From positions 161,931-225,930 of the forward strand of contig CAXBLT010000004.1 of NCBI GenBank assembly GCA_963976795.1: a DNA stretch of 64,000 nt. The letters run 5' to 3'. The position numbers and the translations under genes were made by a program. Numbering within the stretch: the stretch's first letter is position 1; each line of letters starts with the position of its first letter. The stretch comes from UBA7359 sp963976795. Its GTDB lineage: Bacteria; Pseudomonadota; Gammaproteobacteria; Eutrophobiales; Eutrophobiaceae. Positions 33,592 through 43,271 of this stretch are shown here, piece after piece. The notes under the pieces are model-generated. The model did not search any database and had not been told where the DNA came from. It saw only the letters and a program-made list of their open reading frames with translations.

Positions 33592-34584
33592 TTAGTCTAA
33601 ATTGCTTGCTAAGGTTTTGCTGGAAGCACCAATTTCCTCTTTTACTAATTTGGGAACAAGGTAGCCCGATACACGGGCTTGCATTTCATCTATCAGTTTT
33701 TTTGCCTCATCTAACGGGACATCGTAATGTGCTGCGCCAGCGACTGGGTCTAATAGATGTAGGTAGTAGGGTATAATATTATCTTTAACCAACCGTTCAG
33801 ATAAGTTGATCAATGCTTCGACAGAATCATTTATTCCCTTTAGTAATACGGATTGGTTTAAAACCAATATGTTAAATTCTTGCAGGCGTTTAATAATTTT
33901 TGAAACTGAATTATCCAGTTCATTGACATGGTTTGTATGAATAACAAAGATGATTGACTTATCGTTGTCTGTTACTTGTTTTAGTAGCGTAGTCGTTATG
34001 CGAGCCGGAAGGACAACGGGTAGTCGCGTGTGAAAGCGTATGCGTTTAATGTGTTTGATTGTTGCAAGGGATGAACAAATATCTTGTAAACGTCTATCTG
34101 ATAATGTTAACGGATCTCCACCACTCAGTATTACTTCTTCAATACTGTTGTCATTTTTGATGAGGTCCAATGATGCTTGCCAGTGTTTGTTTGAAGAGGA
34201 GGATTCCTGATAAGGATAATGTCGTCTGAAGCAATAACGACAATGAACCGCACAGGCACCTGTCGTTATTGACAAGACACGACTCTTATATTTTTGTAAC
34301 AGACCTTTTAAGGGTTGAACATTTAGCTCAGCTAGCGGGTCATTAATGAACCCGTTAGCTTCAGCGTCTTCGGCTTTATACGGGAATACCTGCCGCAGTA
34401 TGGGATCGTTTGGGTCATTCTTCTTAATACGATTGGCGAAAGCATAGGGCACCCTAACCGGAAATTGCGCTATTGCTTGCTGGCTATAACCGATTGATCC
34501 GGCCTCTAAACCGACGAATTCAAGTAAATCAGCGGGTTGTCGTATGGCTTGCGCCAGTTGTTCTTGCCAGGATAAAGACTGCAT
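33592..34584 (-). CDS. epmB: EF-P beta-lysylation protein (KamA-type radical SAM)
   Basis: The 330-residue protein is a lysine 2,3-aminomutase-like radical SAM enzyme: the [4Fe-4S] motif C111-x3-C115-x2-C118 sits in CAVHCRYCFRRHYPY, followed by EVILSGGDPLTLSDRRL and FHTRLPVVLPARIT. EpmB converts alpha-lysine to (R)-beta-lysine for EF-P modification. It lacks the long KamA C-terminus, as expected for EpmB. It is divergent from efp with ~84 bases between, and epmA lies further right in the window, so all three parts of the beta-lysylation pathway are here. Confidence 0.93.
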   Translation of the reverse strand: MQSLSWQEQLAQAIRQPADLLEFVGLEAGSIGYSQQAIAQFPVRVPYAFANRIKKNDPNDPILRQVFPYKAEDAEANGFINDPLAELNVQPLKGLLQKYKSRVLSITTGACAVHCRYCFRRHYPYQESSSSNKHWQASLDLIKNDNSIEEVILSGGDPLTLSDRRLQDICSSLATIKHIKRIRFHTRLPVVLPARITTTLLKQVTDNDKSIIFVIHTNHVNELDNSVSKIIKRLQEFNILVLNQSVLLKGINDSVEALINLSERLVKDNIIPYYLHLLDPVAGAAHYDVPLDEAKKLIDEMQARVSGYLVPKLVKEEIGASSKTLASNLD

Positions 34585-34668
34585 TATTTGTTCAGTTCCA
34601 TGTATTATTGCGCTTTTTTTGTAATATCAAGCTTCAAAACAGATTTATCATATTGGAAAGAGGACATC

Positions 34669-35238
34669 ATGGCGACTTATAGCACCAACGAATTTAAATC
34701 AGGCCTTAAAATAATGATTGAAAATGACCCATGCTCAATCATTGAGAATGAGTTTGTGAAGCCGGGGAAAGGCCAAGCGTTCAATCGAGTTAAAATGCGT
34801 AATCTCAAGACAGGTCGCGTTCTTGAGAAAACTTATAAATCGGGTGAGTCTGTGGAAGGTGCTGATGTCATCGATTTAGAACTACAATATCTCTATAACG
34901 ATGGAGAGATGTGGCATTTCATGAACAAAGACAGCTATGAGCAATGCGAAGCTGATGAAAATGCTGTTAGTGAAGCAAAGCAATGGCTAAAAGGTGAAGA
35001 AATGTGTCTAGTGACACTTTGGAATGATGTGCCCTTATCAGTGGCAGCACCTAATTTTGTTGTCTTGCAGGTAACTGAAACCGATCCAGGTCTAAAAGGT
35101 GATACCGCACAAGGTGGTTCAAAACCAGCAACACTCGAAACGGGTGCAATCGTGAAGGTGCCACTTTTTGTTGAAAACGAGGATTTACTTAAGATTGATA
35201 CGCGTACCGGTGAGTATGTCAGCCGCGCTAAAGAGTGA
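34669..35238 (+). CDS. efp: Translation elongation factor P
   Basis: The 189-residue EF-P begins MATYSTNEFKSGLKIMIEND. The modification-site lysine is K34 in VKPGKGQAFNR, the position EpmA acylates with beta-lysine. Domains II and III follow (ETGAIVKVPLFVENEDLLKI, DTRTGEYVSRAKE at the C-terminus). EF-P relieves ribosome stalling at poly-proline. ATG 34669 was chosen because the family N-terminus and an AGAGGA ribosome site are there; upstream in-frame starts at 34588 give a 27-residue extension without homology. Confidence 0.95.
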   Translation: MATYSTNEFKSGLKIMIENDPCSIIENEFVKPGKGQAFNRVKMRNLKTGRVLEKTYKSGESVEGADVIDLELQYLYNDGEMWHFMNKDSYEQCEADENAVSEAKQWLKGEEMCLVTLWNDVPLSVAAPNFVVLQVTETDPGLKGDTAQGGSKPATLETGAIVKVPLFVENEDLLKIDTRTGEYVSRAKE

Positions 35239-35380
35239 TTAAACTAATCGATGCGTCGAACATAAATTTTGTTGTTGCTTCATTAAAACGGTAGCTGAAG
35301 ACGTCCTTTACATTATCAAGATTTAAGGAGAGCACTATAGCTTATAGATTTGTTGCTGCTTGGTTTTGGTCTTGAACAGT

Positions 35381-38300
35381 TCAATGTGTTCCATTAATGA
35401 GTGGTTCCTTGCTCGTAGCTAAACCTCGAATATCTTCAACAACCATAAATAAACAGGGCACGATTAAGAGAATGATCGCGGTGGCAAAGAGAATACCAAA
35501 ACCAAGCGATATCGCCATTGGAATCATGAAGCGAGCTTGACGCGAGGTTTCAAAGATCATGGGTGCCAAGCCGCCAAAAGTGGTTAACGTCGTCAATAGT
35601 ATAGGTCGAAAACGTCGCAATGCTGATTGTGTAATTGACTGTACAGCATCCTGATTTTTTTTGAACAGGCGGTTAGCGTATTCAATCATGATTAATGAGT
35701 CGTTAATCACAACGCCAGATAATGCAATAATCCCCATCATACTGATAATGCTGATACTGTAACCCATGATCATGTGACCGAGTATTGCACCGACAATACC
35801 GAATGGAATAGCGGAGATAATAATAGTTGGTTGCATATAGCTACCGAGCGGTATGGCGAGTAGGGAATATAAAATTATAAATACTATCAAGAAGCCATAG
35901 CCCAATGCCTTTAGTGAATCACGAAAGTCTGCTTGACGCCCTTCGAAACTAAAATTCAAACCGGGATAATCCTGTTGCAGTTGTGGTAGTACATCTGCCT
36001 TTAGACTGTTGATGATTTGTTCACTTTTATCTTGTGGCTCGATTGCCGCAGTGACATTAATACTGCGTCGACCCTCATGGCGGATGATTGAGGAATAAGC
36101 TCTACCTCGTGACACGCTGGCAATTTCATACAAGGGCACATCCGTGCCAGCCGGAGTTCGGATTAATAATTGTGCTATGTCATATTCACTGATGCGTTCT
36201 GATTCTGGGCGGCGCACCAGCACTTTTACTTCGTTTCTGCCACGCTGCTGCCGCAATGCATTAGCACCATAAAATGCATGTCGTATCTGTTCAGCTACAT
36301 CACGTGTGGTTAATCCTAAACTTCTGCCTTCAGGTTTTAGTTTGAAATCAAGCTGTTGTTTGCCATCGGAGAAACCATCATCAATATCTTTAACAAAATC
36401 ATAACCTGACAAGGTTTCAGCGAGTGACTTACCAGCACGGTCAAGCACGTTGATGTCGCGATGATTAAGTTCAACAGTCAATGCAGGGCCACGTCCGGGA
36501 CCGCCATGATCTGATTCAAAACGTAGTATTTCAACACCGCTGATCTGACCCGTACGATCACGCCATAGACGCGTTACTTCACCGGTGGAAATGGGGCGCG
36601 TGTCTGGTGGCGTTAAATACACAGTGACTTCAACCGTGTTTTCATTGATGTCAGCGTAGATGCCCATAGATAGCTTTTCAGCACCATTTTCATCAATGAT
36701 TTCTCTAGCGGATTCGATCAATCGATCACGCACTGCGATTACTTTGTGGGATGGGCTGCCGTAGGGGAGCGTGGCGGATACGACGGACCTGTCTGATTCG
36801 ACCTTGGGCATCAGCACCATGCCCATGCGGCCGCTGGCAACATAGGCCAATAGGCTAATCAGAATGCCGATACCGATGGCGAGTGTCAGGTAACGAGCAC
36901 GTAAACAAAGTGTCAATAGCGAAGCAAAAATATGTTGTACAAAATAATTAAAAACAGCATTAAATTTCGTACGTTGCTGATGTAAAAAGCGTGTTAATGC
37001 ATACTTTGGTTTCGTCTCGGTGCTATATGCCAAGTGTGCCGGTAGAATAAACAGTGCTTCAATCCAGGAAATAATAAAGACGCTGCCGACCACCAATGGA
37101 ATCACAAACCATACCTTGCCGATAAAACCAGGTACAAATAGCATTGGGGAAAAGGCCGCAATATTAGTTAGTATGCTAAAGCTGACAGGGCTAGCTATAT
37201 CTTGGGCACCTTTGATTGCTGCGTCGACTGAGTTCATGCCGGATTGCCGATATTCAAATATATTTTCACCAGCAACGATGGCGTCATCCACGACGATGCC
37301 GAGTGAAATGATAAAGGCAAACATAGAGATCATGTTGATGCTGGCACCAAATATCGGTAGTAGTAAGAATGCACCTAAAAATGAAGTCGTGATACCCATG
37401 GTGACCCAGAAGGCGAGCTTTAAATCGAGAAATACGCCGAGTAAGACGATGACCAATAGTAATCCTAGAAAGGCATTCTTCAACAACAGGTCCAGACGTT
37501 GACGGTAGATGTCAGAGCGATCACGATTGATGCTGACGCTAATACCTGGTGGTAAGTCCTGTTGTATATCAGCAAGCATGGATTTTACGGCGTCGGATAT
37601 GCTAATCGGTGTTTGGGCTGCGATTCGAAACACCTCGATCTGTACTGATGGTAGGCCATTAAAAGATGCAAGACGGTTTGAGTCCTCAAAACCTTCGCTG
37701 ATATCAGCAATATCACTCAGATTAACTCGGGTTCCATTTGCTGTTGTTATAATTGAAATTGATTCGAATTCAGCGGCCCAATCTTTACGTTCACTCAGGC
37801 GAACCAATATCTCTCCAGCTTCAGTTTTAATACTACCTCCCGGTAGTTCTATCGCTGTTTGTGAAATATGCGCTGCCACTTGTCCTAGAGTTAATCCATA
37901 GGCGCGCAGGTTTTCCTGCGAGATCTCTATGTGAATTTCATAGTTACGTGTGCCAGACATTTCTACCTGAGTGATCTGCGGTGATTGCAATAGGTTTTCT
38001 CGTACCTGTTCGGCTACTTCGCGTAACACCCATTCACTGGCATTACCATATAACTGTATAGCAAGCACAGAACGCTTACGACTCGACATATTGATTTGAG
38101 GTTCTTCCGCATTAAGTGGAAAAGTAAGTATACGGTCTACGGCTTGTTGCACGTCTTGATAGGCTTTTTGTTGATCAGTACCGGTGTCTAGATCCAGAAT
38201 CAGGTTAGCAGAACCTTCATTGGCTGTAGCGGTCGTTTCATCAATACCTTCAATGCCGCGCACTGCTTCTTCAAGAACCAGAATGATGCCCTTTTCGACC

Positions 38301-38518
38301 TCTTCCGGTGACGCACCAGGGTAGGTTACTGATATAGATATGCTATCAGTACTAAATTCGGGAAATACTTCTTGCTTGATTTGTGTCGTCATTAGTAAGC
38401 CACCAATAACAAACAACAACATTAACAGGTTAGAAGGCACTCGATTGTGCACCATCCACGCAATGGGGCCATGACTCACTTGGCGTTTATTCGGTTCGTT
38501 AGAACTAGGCGTATTCAT
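35381..38518 (-). CDS. RND multidrug efflux transporter permease
   Basis: The 1045-residue inner-membrane proton antiporter has twelve predicted helices and two large periplasmic loops. GIVVDDAIVAGENIFEY carries the helix-4 Asp pair of the proton relay, and a later block, SLIMIEYANRLFKKNQD, is the second repeat. The N-terminus (NEPNKRQVSHGPIAWMVHNR) and PTIIISAIPFGIVGAILGH are also typical. It is encoded four bases inside the stop of the adaptor gene (ATGA overlap), with the outer-membrane factor gene upstream, forming a complete tripartite pump. HAE1/AcrB class; drug specificity not predictable. No regulator gene is adjacent. Confidence 0.92.
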   Translation of the reverse strand: MNTPSSNEPNKRQVSHGPIAWMVHNRVPSNLLMLLFVIGGLLMTTQIKQEVFPEFSTDSISISVTYPGASPEEVEKGIILVLEEAVRGIEGIDETTATANEGSANLILDLDTGTDQQKAYQDVQQAVDRILTFPLNAEEPQINMSSRKRSVLAIQLYGNASEWVLREVAEQVRENLLQSPQITQVEMSGTRNYEIHIEISQENLRAYGLTLGQVAAHISQTAIELPGGSIKTEAGEILVRLSERKDWAAEFESISIITTANGTRVNLSDIADISEGFEDSNRLASFNGLPSVQIEVFRIAAQTPISISDAVKSMLADIQQDLPPGISVSINRDRSDIYRQRLDLLLKNAFLGLLLVIVLLGVFLDLKLAFWVTMGITTSFLGAFLLLPIFGASINMISMFAFIISLGIVVDDAIVAGENIFEYRQSGMNSVDAAIKGAQDIASPVSFSILTNIAAFSPMLFVPGFIGKVWFVIPLVVGSVFIISWIEALFILPAHLAYSTETKPKYALTRFLHQQRTKFNAVFNYFVQHIFASLLTLCLRARYLTLAIGIGILISLLAYVASGRMGMVLMPKVESDRSVVSATLPYGSPSHKVIAVRDRLIESAREIIDENGAEKLSMGIYADINENTVEVTVYLTPPDTRPISTGEVTRLWRDRTGQISGVEILRFESDHGGPGRGPALTVELNHRDINVLDRAGKSLAETLSGYDFVKDIDDGFSDGKQQLDFKLKPEGRSLGLTTRDVAEQIRHAFYGANALRQQRGRNEVKVLVRRPESERISEYDIAQLLIRTPAGTDVPLYEIASVSRGRAYSSIIRHEGRRSINVTAAIEPQDKSEQIINSLKADVLPQLQQDYPGLNFSFEGRQADFRDSLKALGYGFLIVFIILYSLLAIPLGSYMQPTIIISAIPFGIVGAILGHMIMGYSISIISMMGIIALSGVVINDSLIMIEYANRLFKKNQDAVQSITQSALRRFRPILLTTLTTFGGLAPMIFETSRQARFMIPMAISLGFGILFATAIILLIVPCLFMVVEDIRGLATSKEPLINGTH

Positions 38519-39702
38519 TGAGCAGATACTTGCGTACTACGTTGTTCAACTGCGCGAAGCGGCATACCTGCTACGGCAGCAGATAAATAGGTAGTAATTA
38601 TGCGGTCTTCTGTGGTGACTCCAGCAGTGACCAAAACATAATCTACACCTTCATAAGTCGTCTTGATTTGGCGTATTTCCAATTGGTCAGCATCGTTCAA
38701 TACCCAAATAGTGTCGCCGTCGCGTAAAAGTTTTCGATCGATGGCGATGCTGTCTGGCAGGTTTATTCCTTCGATTTGTACGTGCATAAAGCTGCCAAGA
38801 ATTAAGCTTGGTTGTGACTGATTTTCGGGTAGCAGTGACATTGGATCATCAACGGCGACTAAAAGCCGTGCCAACCGTCCTTCAGTTTCCAGGTCTGCTG
38901 CAAGGCGGATTACTTGTCCTGTACGTTTAGTATTCTCGCCCCACGCGTTCTCATCAAAAATATTAACAATTGATCCTGGTTCCGAACTGTTTTGCGGGAT
39001 TTTGATCCATTTGAGATGGTTGACCGGCACCGTAAGCTCTATCCAGTATTGATCCGTGCCGCTGAGTACAGCGAGGCTATTTGCACTTGTTACCTGCAAA
39101 CCAAGGTCTGCGTCTCGAGATCTAATCCGGGCATTAAATGGTGATCGAATAACGGTGCGTTGCAAATCTAGCCTAGATTGTTGTAGTGTCGATTCAGCCT
39201 TATCCAGTTCTGCTTTGGCAGCTGCTAATTGAGGTTTGCGAAGTACCAAGGAATCATCATTTTCATCAACCTTCTTCCCCAGTAATTCAAATTCTTTACG
39301 GGCGATGGCTTGTTGTCCTTGCTCGAGTTCTAGCGCACTTCTAGCCATATCGACATTAGCTTGCGCCTCGCGTACTACCAATTCAAAATCAGCTGGGTCG
39401 AGTTTTAAAATTACTTCATCACGTTTGAAATATCCACCAGGGATAAATTCTGGACTAACTTCCATTATTTGACCATTAACCCGAGGCTTTAAATTGATTT
39501 GTAGTGCTGGTTTGACAACACCCATAGCCTCTATATTGACTTTGTGCGTAGCCCTCTCAAGTGTTGTTGTTTCTACTAGAGGCGCTTTATGTTTTGGCGG
39601 GACCCGTTTAGCCGTGGGTGAATCTTGCAGATAGCTATATGCTATCCAGGCGGCGATGATTAATACCAAAACGGGCAGAATAAAATGTAATATAAATTTC
39701 AT
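38515..39702 (-). CDS. RND efflux periplasmic adaptor (membrane fusion protein)
   Basis: A 395-residue adaptor with an N-terminal membrane anchor (HFILPVLVLIIAAWIAYSYL), a lipoyl half-motif (VVKPALQINLKPRVNGQIME), a coiled-coil hairpin (about 90-190, VDMARSALELEQGQQAIARK) and a beta-barrel region (VIRSPFNARIRSRDADLGLQ). It links the RND pump to the outer-membrane channel. ATG 39702 starts at the anchor; a GTG at 39792 would add 30 residues and overlap the channel gene, which is less likely. Its stop overlaps the permease start by four bases. Confidence 0.88.
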   Translation of the reverse strand: MKFILHFILPVLVLIIAAWIAYSYLQDSPTAKRVPPKHKAPLVETTTLERATHKVNIEAMGVVKPALQINLKPRVNGQIMEVSPEFIPGGYFKRDEVILKLDPADFELVVREAQANVDMARSALELEQGQQAIARKEFELLGKKVDENDDSLVLRKPQLAAAKAELDKAESTLQQSRLDLQRTVIRSPFNARIRSRDADLGLQVTSANSLAVLSGTDQYWIELTVPVNHLKWIKIPQNSSEPGSIVNIFDENAWGENTKRTGQVIRLAADLETEGRLARLLVAVDDPMSLLPENQSQPSLILGSFMHVQIEGINLPDSIAIDRKLLRDGDTIWVLNDADQLEIRQIKTTYEGVDYVLVTAGVTTEDRIITTYLSAAVAGMPLRAVEQRSTQVSAQ

Positions 39703-39775
39703 TAACAAAAATCCATTATTTTGAATGTATGATTTTGAATATAGTTTTAGCTTTTCCTGCAATTTCGAACCACCC

Positions 39776-41134
39776 TTAATCTTGCCATCCACGGGCTAAA
39801 GCGCGGTACAGGGCAATACGAAACTCGATGATTTGGCGTTGAGCTGCAAGCCTGGAACGTTGTAACTCTTGATCGCTTAGTTCTGCAGACAATACACTCA
39901 GGTAATCTTCGGCACCATTGTTATAGTTATCTTTAATGCGTTGGATGATTTGTGTAGACAGTGTCAATCGTTCGTCCAGATTTGCAATTAAACGCCGTTG
40001 ATGGCTTTCCTGTTGTAAGGCATTTTCTACTTCCTGCATGGCATTTAAAATATTCTGTCCGTAGTCGTTAATACGTTCTTGTAATAAAGCTTGCTGTTGT
40101 TTAACAGCGGCCTTGCGGCTTCCAGCATCGAATAGCGGGGCGATCAGATTAGCAGCGATACTCCCCAGCCATTGTTCAAATACACCTCCCAGAGTTTCAT
40201 TGCTTGTCCTGATGTTCGCTGATAATGTCAGACGTGGATACTGGTTGGCTAACGCTGCCGCTACTCTTTGATCGGCTGCCTTAACTCTCAACAAAGATTG
40301 CTGTATATCAGGCCGGTTCTGTATGAATTCACTCGGTACACCCGTTGCAGGCAACGGGGGTAAAGTTTTGAATTTATGCACATTTGCTAAATCCAGATTG
40401 CCGGGAGAGACACCACGTAGAACAGCTAGACTATGTGCAAGTACGGCTGCGGAAGATTTAGCAGAGATTATTTCACCACGACGGTTTTCTACTAATTGTC
40501 TTTGTTGTAACACATCGGTGGCGTTTACCTTGCCTTGTTTAAAACGAAATTCGATAAAGTCCAAAGTTTGTTGATTGTTAGCAAGTTGTTTTGATAACAG
40601 AACGATCTGGGCTTTTTGCTCTACATATCGATACCAGGTGTTGGCGACTTCAGCGCTAAGAGTGATACTTGCGGCTTTAAAGGCCGCTTCACTAGCAAGT
40701 GCTTCAAGGTTTTGTGCTTCAGCAGTGGCCTGAATTCGTCCCCACAGATCTATCTCATAACTGGCAGCCAACCCAAGTGATGTATTACGTGTTTCAAGGA
40801 TATTATTGTTTGCTTCAGTGTTACTAGTAGAGACTTCACCATCTAACGCAGGGTAGATGTCAGCCTTAATCTGGGTGAGGAGTGCACGGGACTGTTGTAA
40901 TCGTTGCCATATACTCTTCAACTCTAAATTTGACTCTAGAGCACCTTGTATCAACTGGTTTAACGGCTCATCTTTGAGATCCAGCCACCATTTTGATTGA
41001 GTAGGGTTGGTTCCCTTGGCGGAGAACGTCTCGGGTAATTCGACAGGGCTGGAGGTGTCCTGGTTAGATAGATGCAGGCAAGCTGTAAGTAATAAACAAC
41101 TGAATGATGTGAAGGCGAAACGTAGGAATATCAT
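39776..41134 (-). CDS. Outer-membrane efflux channel, NodT/TolC family lipoprotein
   Basis: A 452-residue outer membrane factor: lipoprotein signal with LLTACLHLSN (Cys19), then two repeats of helical hairpins (NLELKSIWQRLQQSRALLTQ; QIQAT-type ALASEAAFKAASI; LRVKAADQRVAAALANQYPR). NodT-type proteins are lipidated trimeric channels. It is the first gene of the efflux operon, followed by the adaptor and permease. Its start lies 255 bases from the DUF2789 gene on the opposite strand; a promoter for the operon lies in that gap. Confidence 0.9.
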   Translation of the reverse strand: MIFLRFAFTSFSCLLLTACLHLSNQDTSSPVELPETFSAKGTNPTQSKWWLDLKDEPLNQLIQGALESNLELKSIWQRLQQSRALLTQIKADIYPALDGEVSTSNTEANNNILETRNTSLGLAASYEIDLWGRIQATAEAQNLEALASEAAFKAASITLSAEVANTWYRYVEQKAQIVLLSKQLANNQQTLDFIEFRFKQGKVNATDVLQQRQLVENRRGEIISAKSSAAVLAHSLAVLRGVSPGNLDLANVHKFKTLPPLPATGVPSEFIQNRPDIQQSLLRVKAADQRVAAALANQYPRLTLSANIRTSNETLGGVFEQWLGSIAANLIAPLFDAGSRKAAVKQQQALLQERINDYGQNILNAMQEVENALQQESHQRRLIANLDERLTLSTQIIQRIKDNYNNGAEDYLSVLSAELSDQELQRSRLAAQRQIIEFRIALYRALARGWQD

Positions 41135-41389
41135 TGAATAGCGTGTGATTAACTTACTGCAATCTGGTGAATAATAGTATTATTAGCAATGCATTGTGAC
41201 CTTTATTATGCATAAAAATTCAGTTAATCATAATAAAGCGAGTTTTATGTTATATGACTTATTCTGCTTAAATCTATGAGTACATATTTAAATGTTCTTT
41301 AATTTGACCTTATCTGTAATCTTGAAACTTGAGTTTTACTGTCTACACTTAAAATATAAATCAAGAAAACTCTATAACTGGATGATAAA

Positions 41390-41623
41390 ATGGAAAATAC
41401 AAGCCATACAATGAATGATTTATTTGCACAACTAGGATTGCCTAACAGTAATAGTGAAATCGATCACTTTATTCATACACATAACCCTGTACCTGGCACA
41501 GTATCCTTGGAAAAAGCTTTATTTTGGAATAACGGACAAGCGCAGTTTATTCATGAAGCACTTTATGCTGATTCAGATTGGACAGAACTGGTTGATCAAT
41601 TAGATATACGATTACGTGGATGA
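41390..41623 (+). CDS. DUF2789 family protein
   Basis: A 77-residue protein matching DUF2789: HTMNDLFAQLGLPN, DHFIHTHNPVPG, EKALFWNNGQAQFIHEAL and DWTELVDQLDIRLRG. The family is small and helical, found in Gammaproteobacteria, with unknown function. No signal or membrane segment. It is followed by epmA after 103 bases on the same strand. The ribosome site is weak (GGATG, overlapping the ATAAA before the ATG). Confidence 0.8.
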   Translation: MENTSHTMNDLFAQLGLPNSNSEIDHFIHTHNPVPGTVSLEKALFWNNGQAQFIHEALYADSDWTELVDQLDIRLRG

Positions 41624-41726
41624 AAATGCCTTTGATGTTTATGGTTTAATTAAAAAATGTTTTGCTAGAATTATTCAACAATGAGCTAGTAGTTTTAGTC
41701 GACAATCCTTAATATCAGCAGCCATT

Positions 41727-42680
41727 ATGAATCAAGTCAAATGGCAACCCAGTGCGAGTTTGGAAATAATAAAAAGGCGAGCGGTGTTGTTGCAACAAAT
41801 CCGAAACTTCATGCTGTCCCGCGACATTATGGAAGTTGATACCCCCATACTGAGCCATTTTGGCATCAGCGATCCGTATATTCAGAGTATGACAACCTCC
41901 AACGCATCAGAGGGAGATGCCATGCTTTATCTGCATACCTCACCAGAATTTTGTATGAAGCGTTTACTTGCGGCAGGTTTGGATTCGATTTATCAAATTA
42001 CACACGTGTTTCGTAATGAAGAGTCTGGGAAAAGGCATAATACCGAGTTCGCTATGTTGGAGTGGTACCGAACAGGGTTTGATTACTATCAACTTATGGA
42101 CGAAGTCGCTGAGTTATTGGTCAGTATAGGATTAACTGCCCCGGAGAAGATGACCTATGCTGAGGCATTTATGCTAACTCTCCAGCTTGATCCGCATACG
42201 GTAGGTGTTAAACAGCTACAAACCTTGTGTCAGGATAATGGTTGGGATGCGGATGAAAATGATCGTCACGGCTTGCTAGATTTTATTTTTTCCGAATTAG
42301 TAATAAAGAACATTAAAAATACCAAACCACTCATTATTTATGATTATCCTGAATGTATGTCGGCTTTGGCATCATTGAAAGCGGGTTATCCTGTTGTGAG
42401 TGAACGCTTTGAGTTATTTATTAATAATATGGAAATCGCTAATGGTTTTAATGAATTGACCGATGCCGATGAACAGTCAAATCGATTTGAAGCAGATCTG
42501 GAAACCAGACGCAATAAAGGCTTGGCAGAACCAGCCATAGATAAAAACTTTTTGGCGGCGCTTCAATCTGGTATGCCTAAATGTGCTGGTGTTGCTATTG
42601 GTGTTGAGCGTTTATTGATGGTTTTATCCGGGAAAGATGATATAAATGCGGTTAGCACGTTCACCTTGGGGTCTAATTAG
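41727..42680 (+). CDS. epmA: EF-P--(R)-beta-lysine ligase
   Basis: The 317-residue protein is a truncated class II lysyl-tRNA synthetase (catalytic core only, no anticodon-binding domain): QIRNFMLSRDIMEVDTPILS (motif 1), FRNEESGKRHNTEFAMLEWY (motif 2) and AGVAIGVERLLMVLSG (motif 3). It attaches beta-lysine to Lys34 of EF-P. The length matches EpmA rather than LysRS. It is about 6.5 kb from efp/epmB, separated by the efflux operon. The next gene starts three bases after its stop. Confidence 0.94.
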   Translation: MNQVKWQPSASLEIIKRRAVLLQQIRNFMLSRDIMEVDTPILSHFGISDPYIQSMTTSNASEGDAMLYLHTSPEFCMKRLLAAGLDSIYQITHVFRNEESGKRHNTEFAMLEWYRTGFDYYQLMDEVAELLVSIGLTAPEKMTYAEAFMLTLQLDPHTVGVKQLQTLCQDNGWDADENDRHGLLDFIFSELVIKNIKNTKPLIIYDYPECMSALASLKAGYPVVSERFELFINNMEIANGFNELTDADEQSNRFEADLETRRNKGLAEPAIDKNFLAALQSGMPKCAGVAIGVERLLMVLSGKDDINAVSTFTLGSN

Positions 42681-42683
42681 TTT

Positions 42684-43163
42684 ATGGGTATTTATTCAGT
42701 TAATAAGTTAATTGCTGAGACCCGTCGCATTGCTAAAGAATATCGTCTAGCTACCGGTAAAACGCTACCCGTTACACCGGAAATCGCAATTAACGATGCT
42801 ATTTCTATTCTTGAATTGACAGCAAATGATGAAAATAAGCCGGGTTATGATGCAATTTATAATATCGGCGAAGAACGATTGAAGGTTCAAATAAAAGGTA
42901 GGGTAATCTTCAATGAAAAACGACAGGGACATCGACTTGGACAGATTAAAATAGAACAAGTATGGGATGCGATACTCCTGGTCATAATGAATGCTGATTT
43001 TATGCCAGATGAAATCTATATGGCAAAAAGGGATGACATCATGGATGTGCTAGAAGATAAAATAAAAAATAATAAGAAAGGTGCGATGACGATTGCACAG
43101 TTTAAATTGATATCAGAACTACTCTGGACAGAACAGAATGGTCTAGAGCAAGACGCGATTTAG
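42684..43163 (+). CDS. Conserved hypothetical protein, DUF6998-like
   Basis: A 159-residue soluble protein in tight array with epmA. The block PGYDAIYNIGEERLKVQIKG looks like the core of a PD-(D/E)XK-like nuclease fold (D..E/K spacing), then RQGHRLGQIKIEQVWDAILLV and a helix with EIYMAKRDDIMDVLE. A nuclease or nucleic-acid-binding role is therefore possible but unproven; I assign the DUF6998 label from memory with modest confidence. The start ATG at 42684 is three bases past the epmA stop, suggesting cotranscription. Confidence 0.6.
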   Translation: MGIYSVNKLIAETRRIAKEYRLATGKTLPVTPEIAINDAISILELTANDENKPGYDAIYNIGEERLKVQIKGRVIFNEKRQGHRLGQIKIEQVWDAILLVIMNADFMPDEIYMAKRDDIMDVLEDKIKNNKKGAMTIAQFKLISELLWTEQNGLEQDAI

Positions 43164-43271
43164 TTAATCACGTTATCATACCTCTATATCGTTGCTTGCG
43201 ATAAGCTATCTTCATCTCACATACACATCATCTTTTTTGGCTTTATTTATGGTTGATTGCGCTGGTAATTT

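Noticed and set aside
34588..34668. Longer efp start giving a 27-residue extension
   Set aside because: The family start MATYSTNEF and the AGAGGA ribosome site are at 34669; the extension includes the epmB promoter region.
37020..37502. 160-codon frame on the plus strand
   Set aside because: Antisense to the conserved helix-4 region of the RND permease; composition and lack of ribosome site show a shadow.
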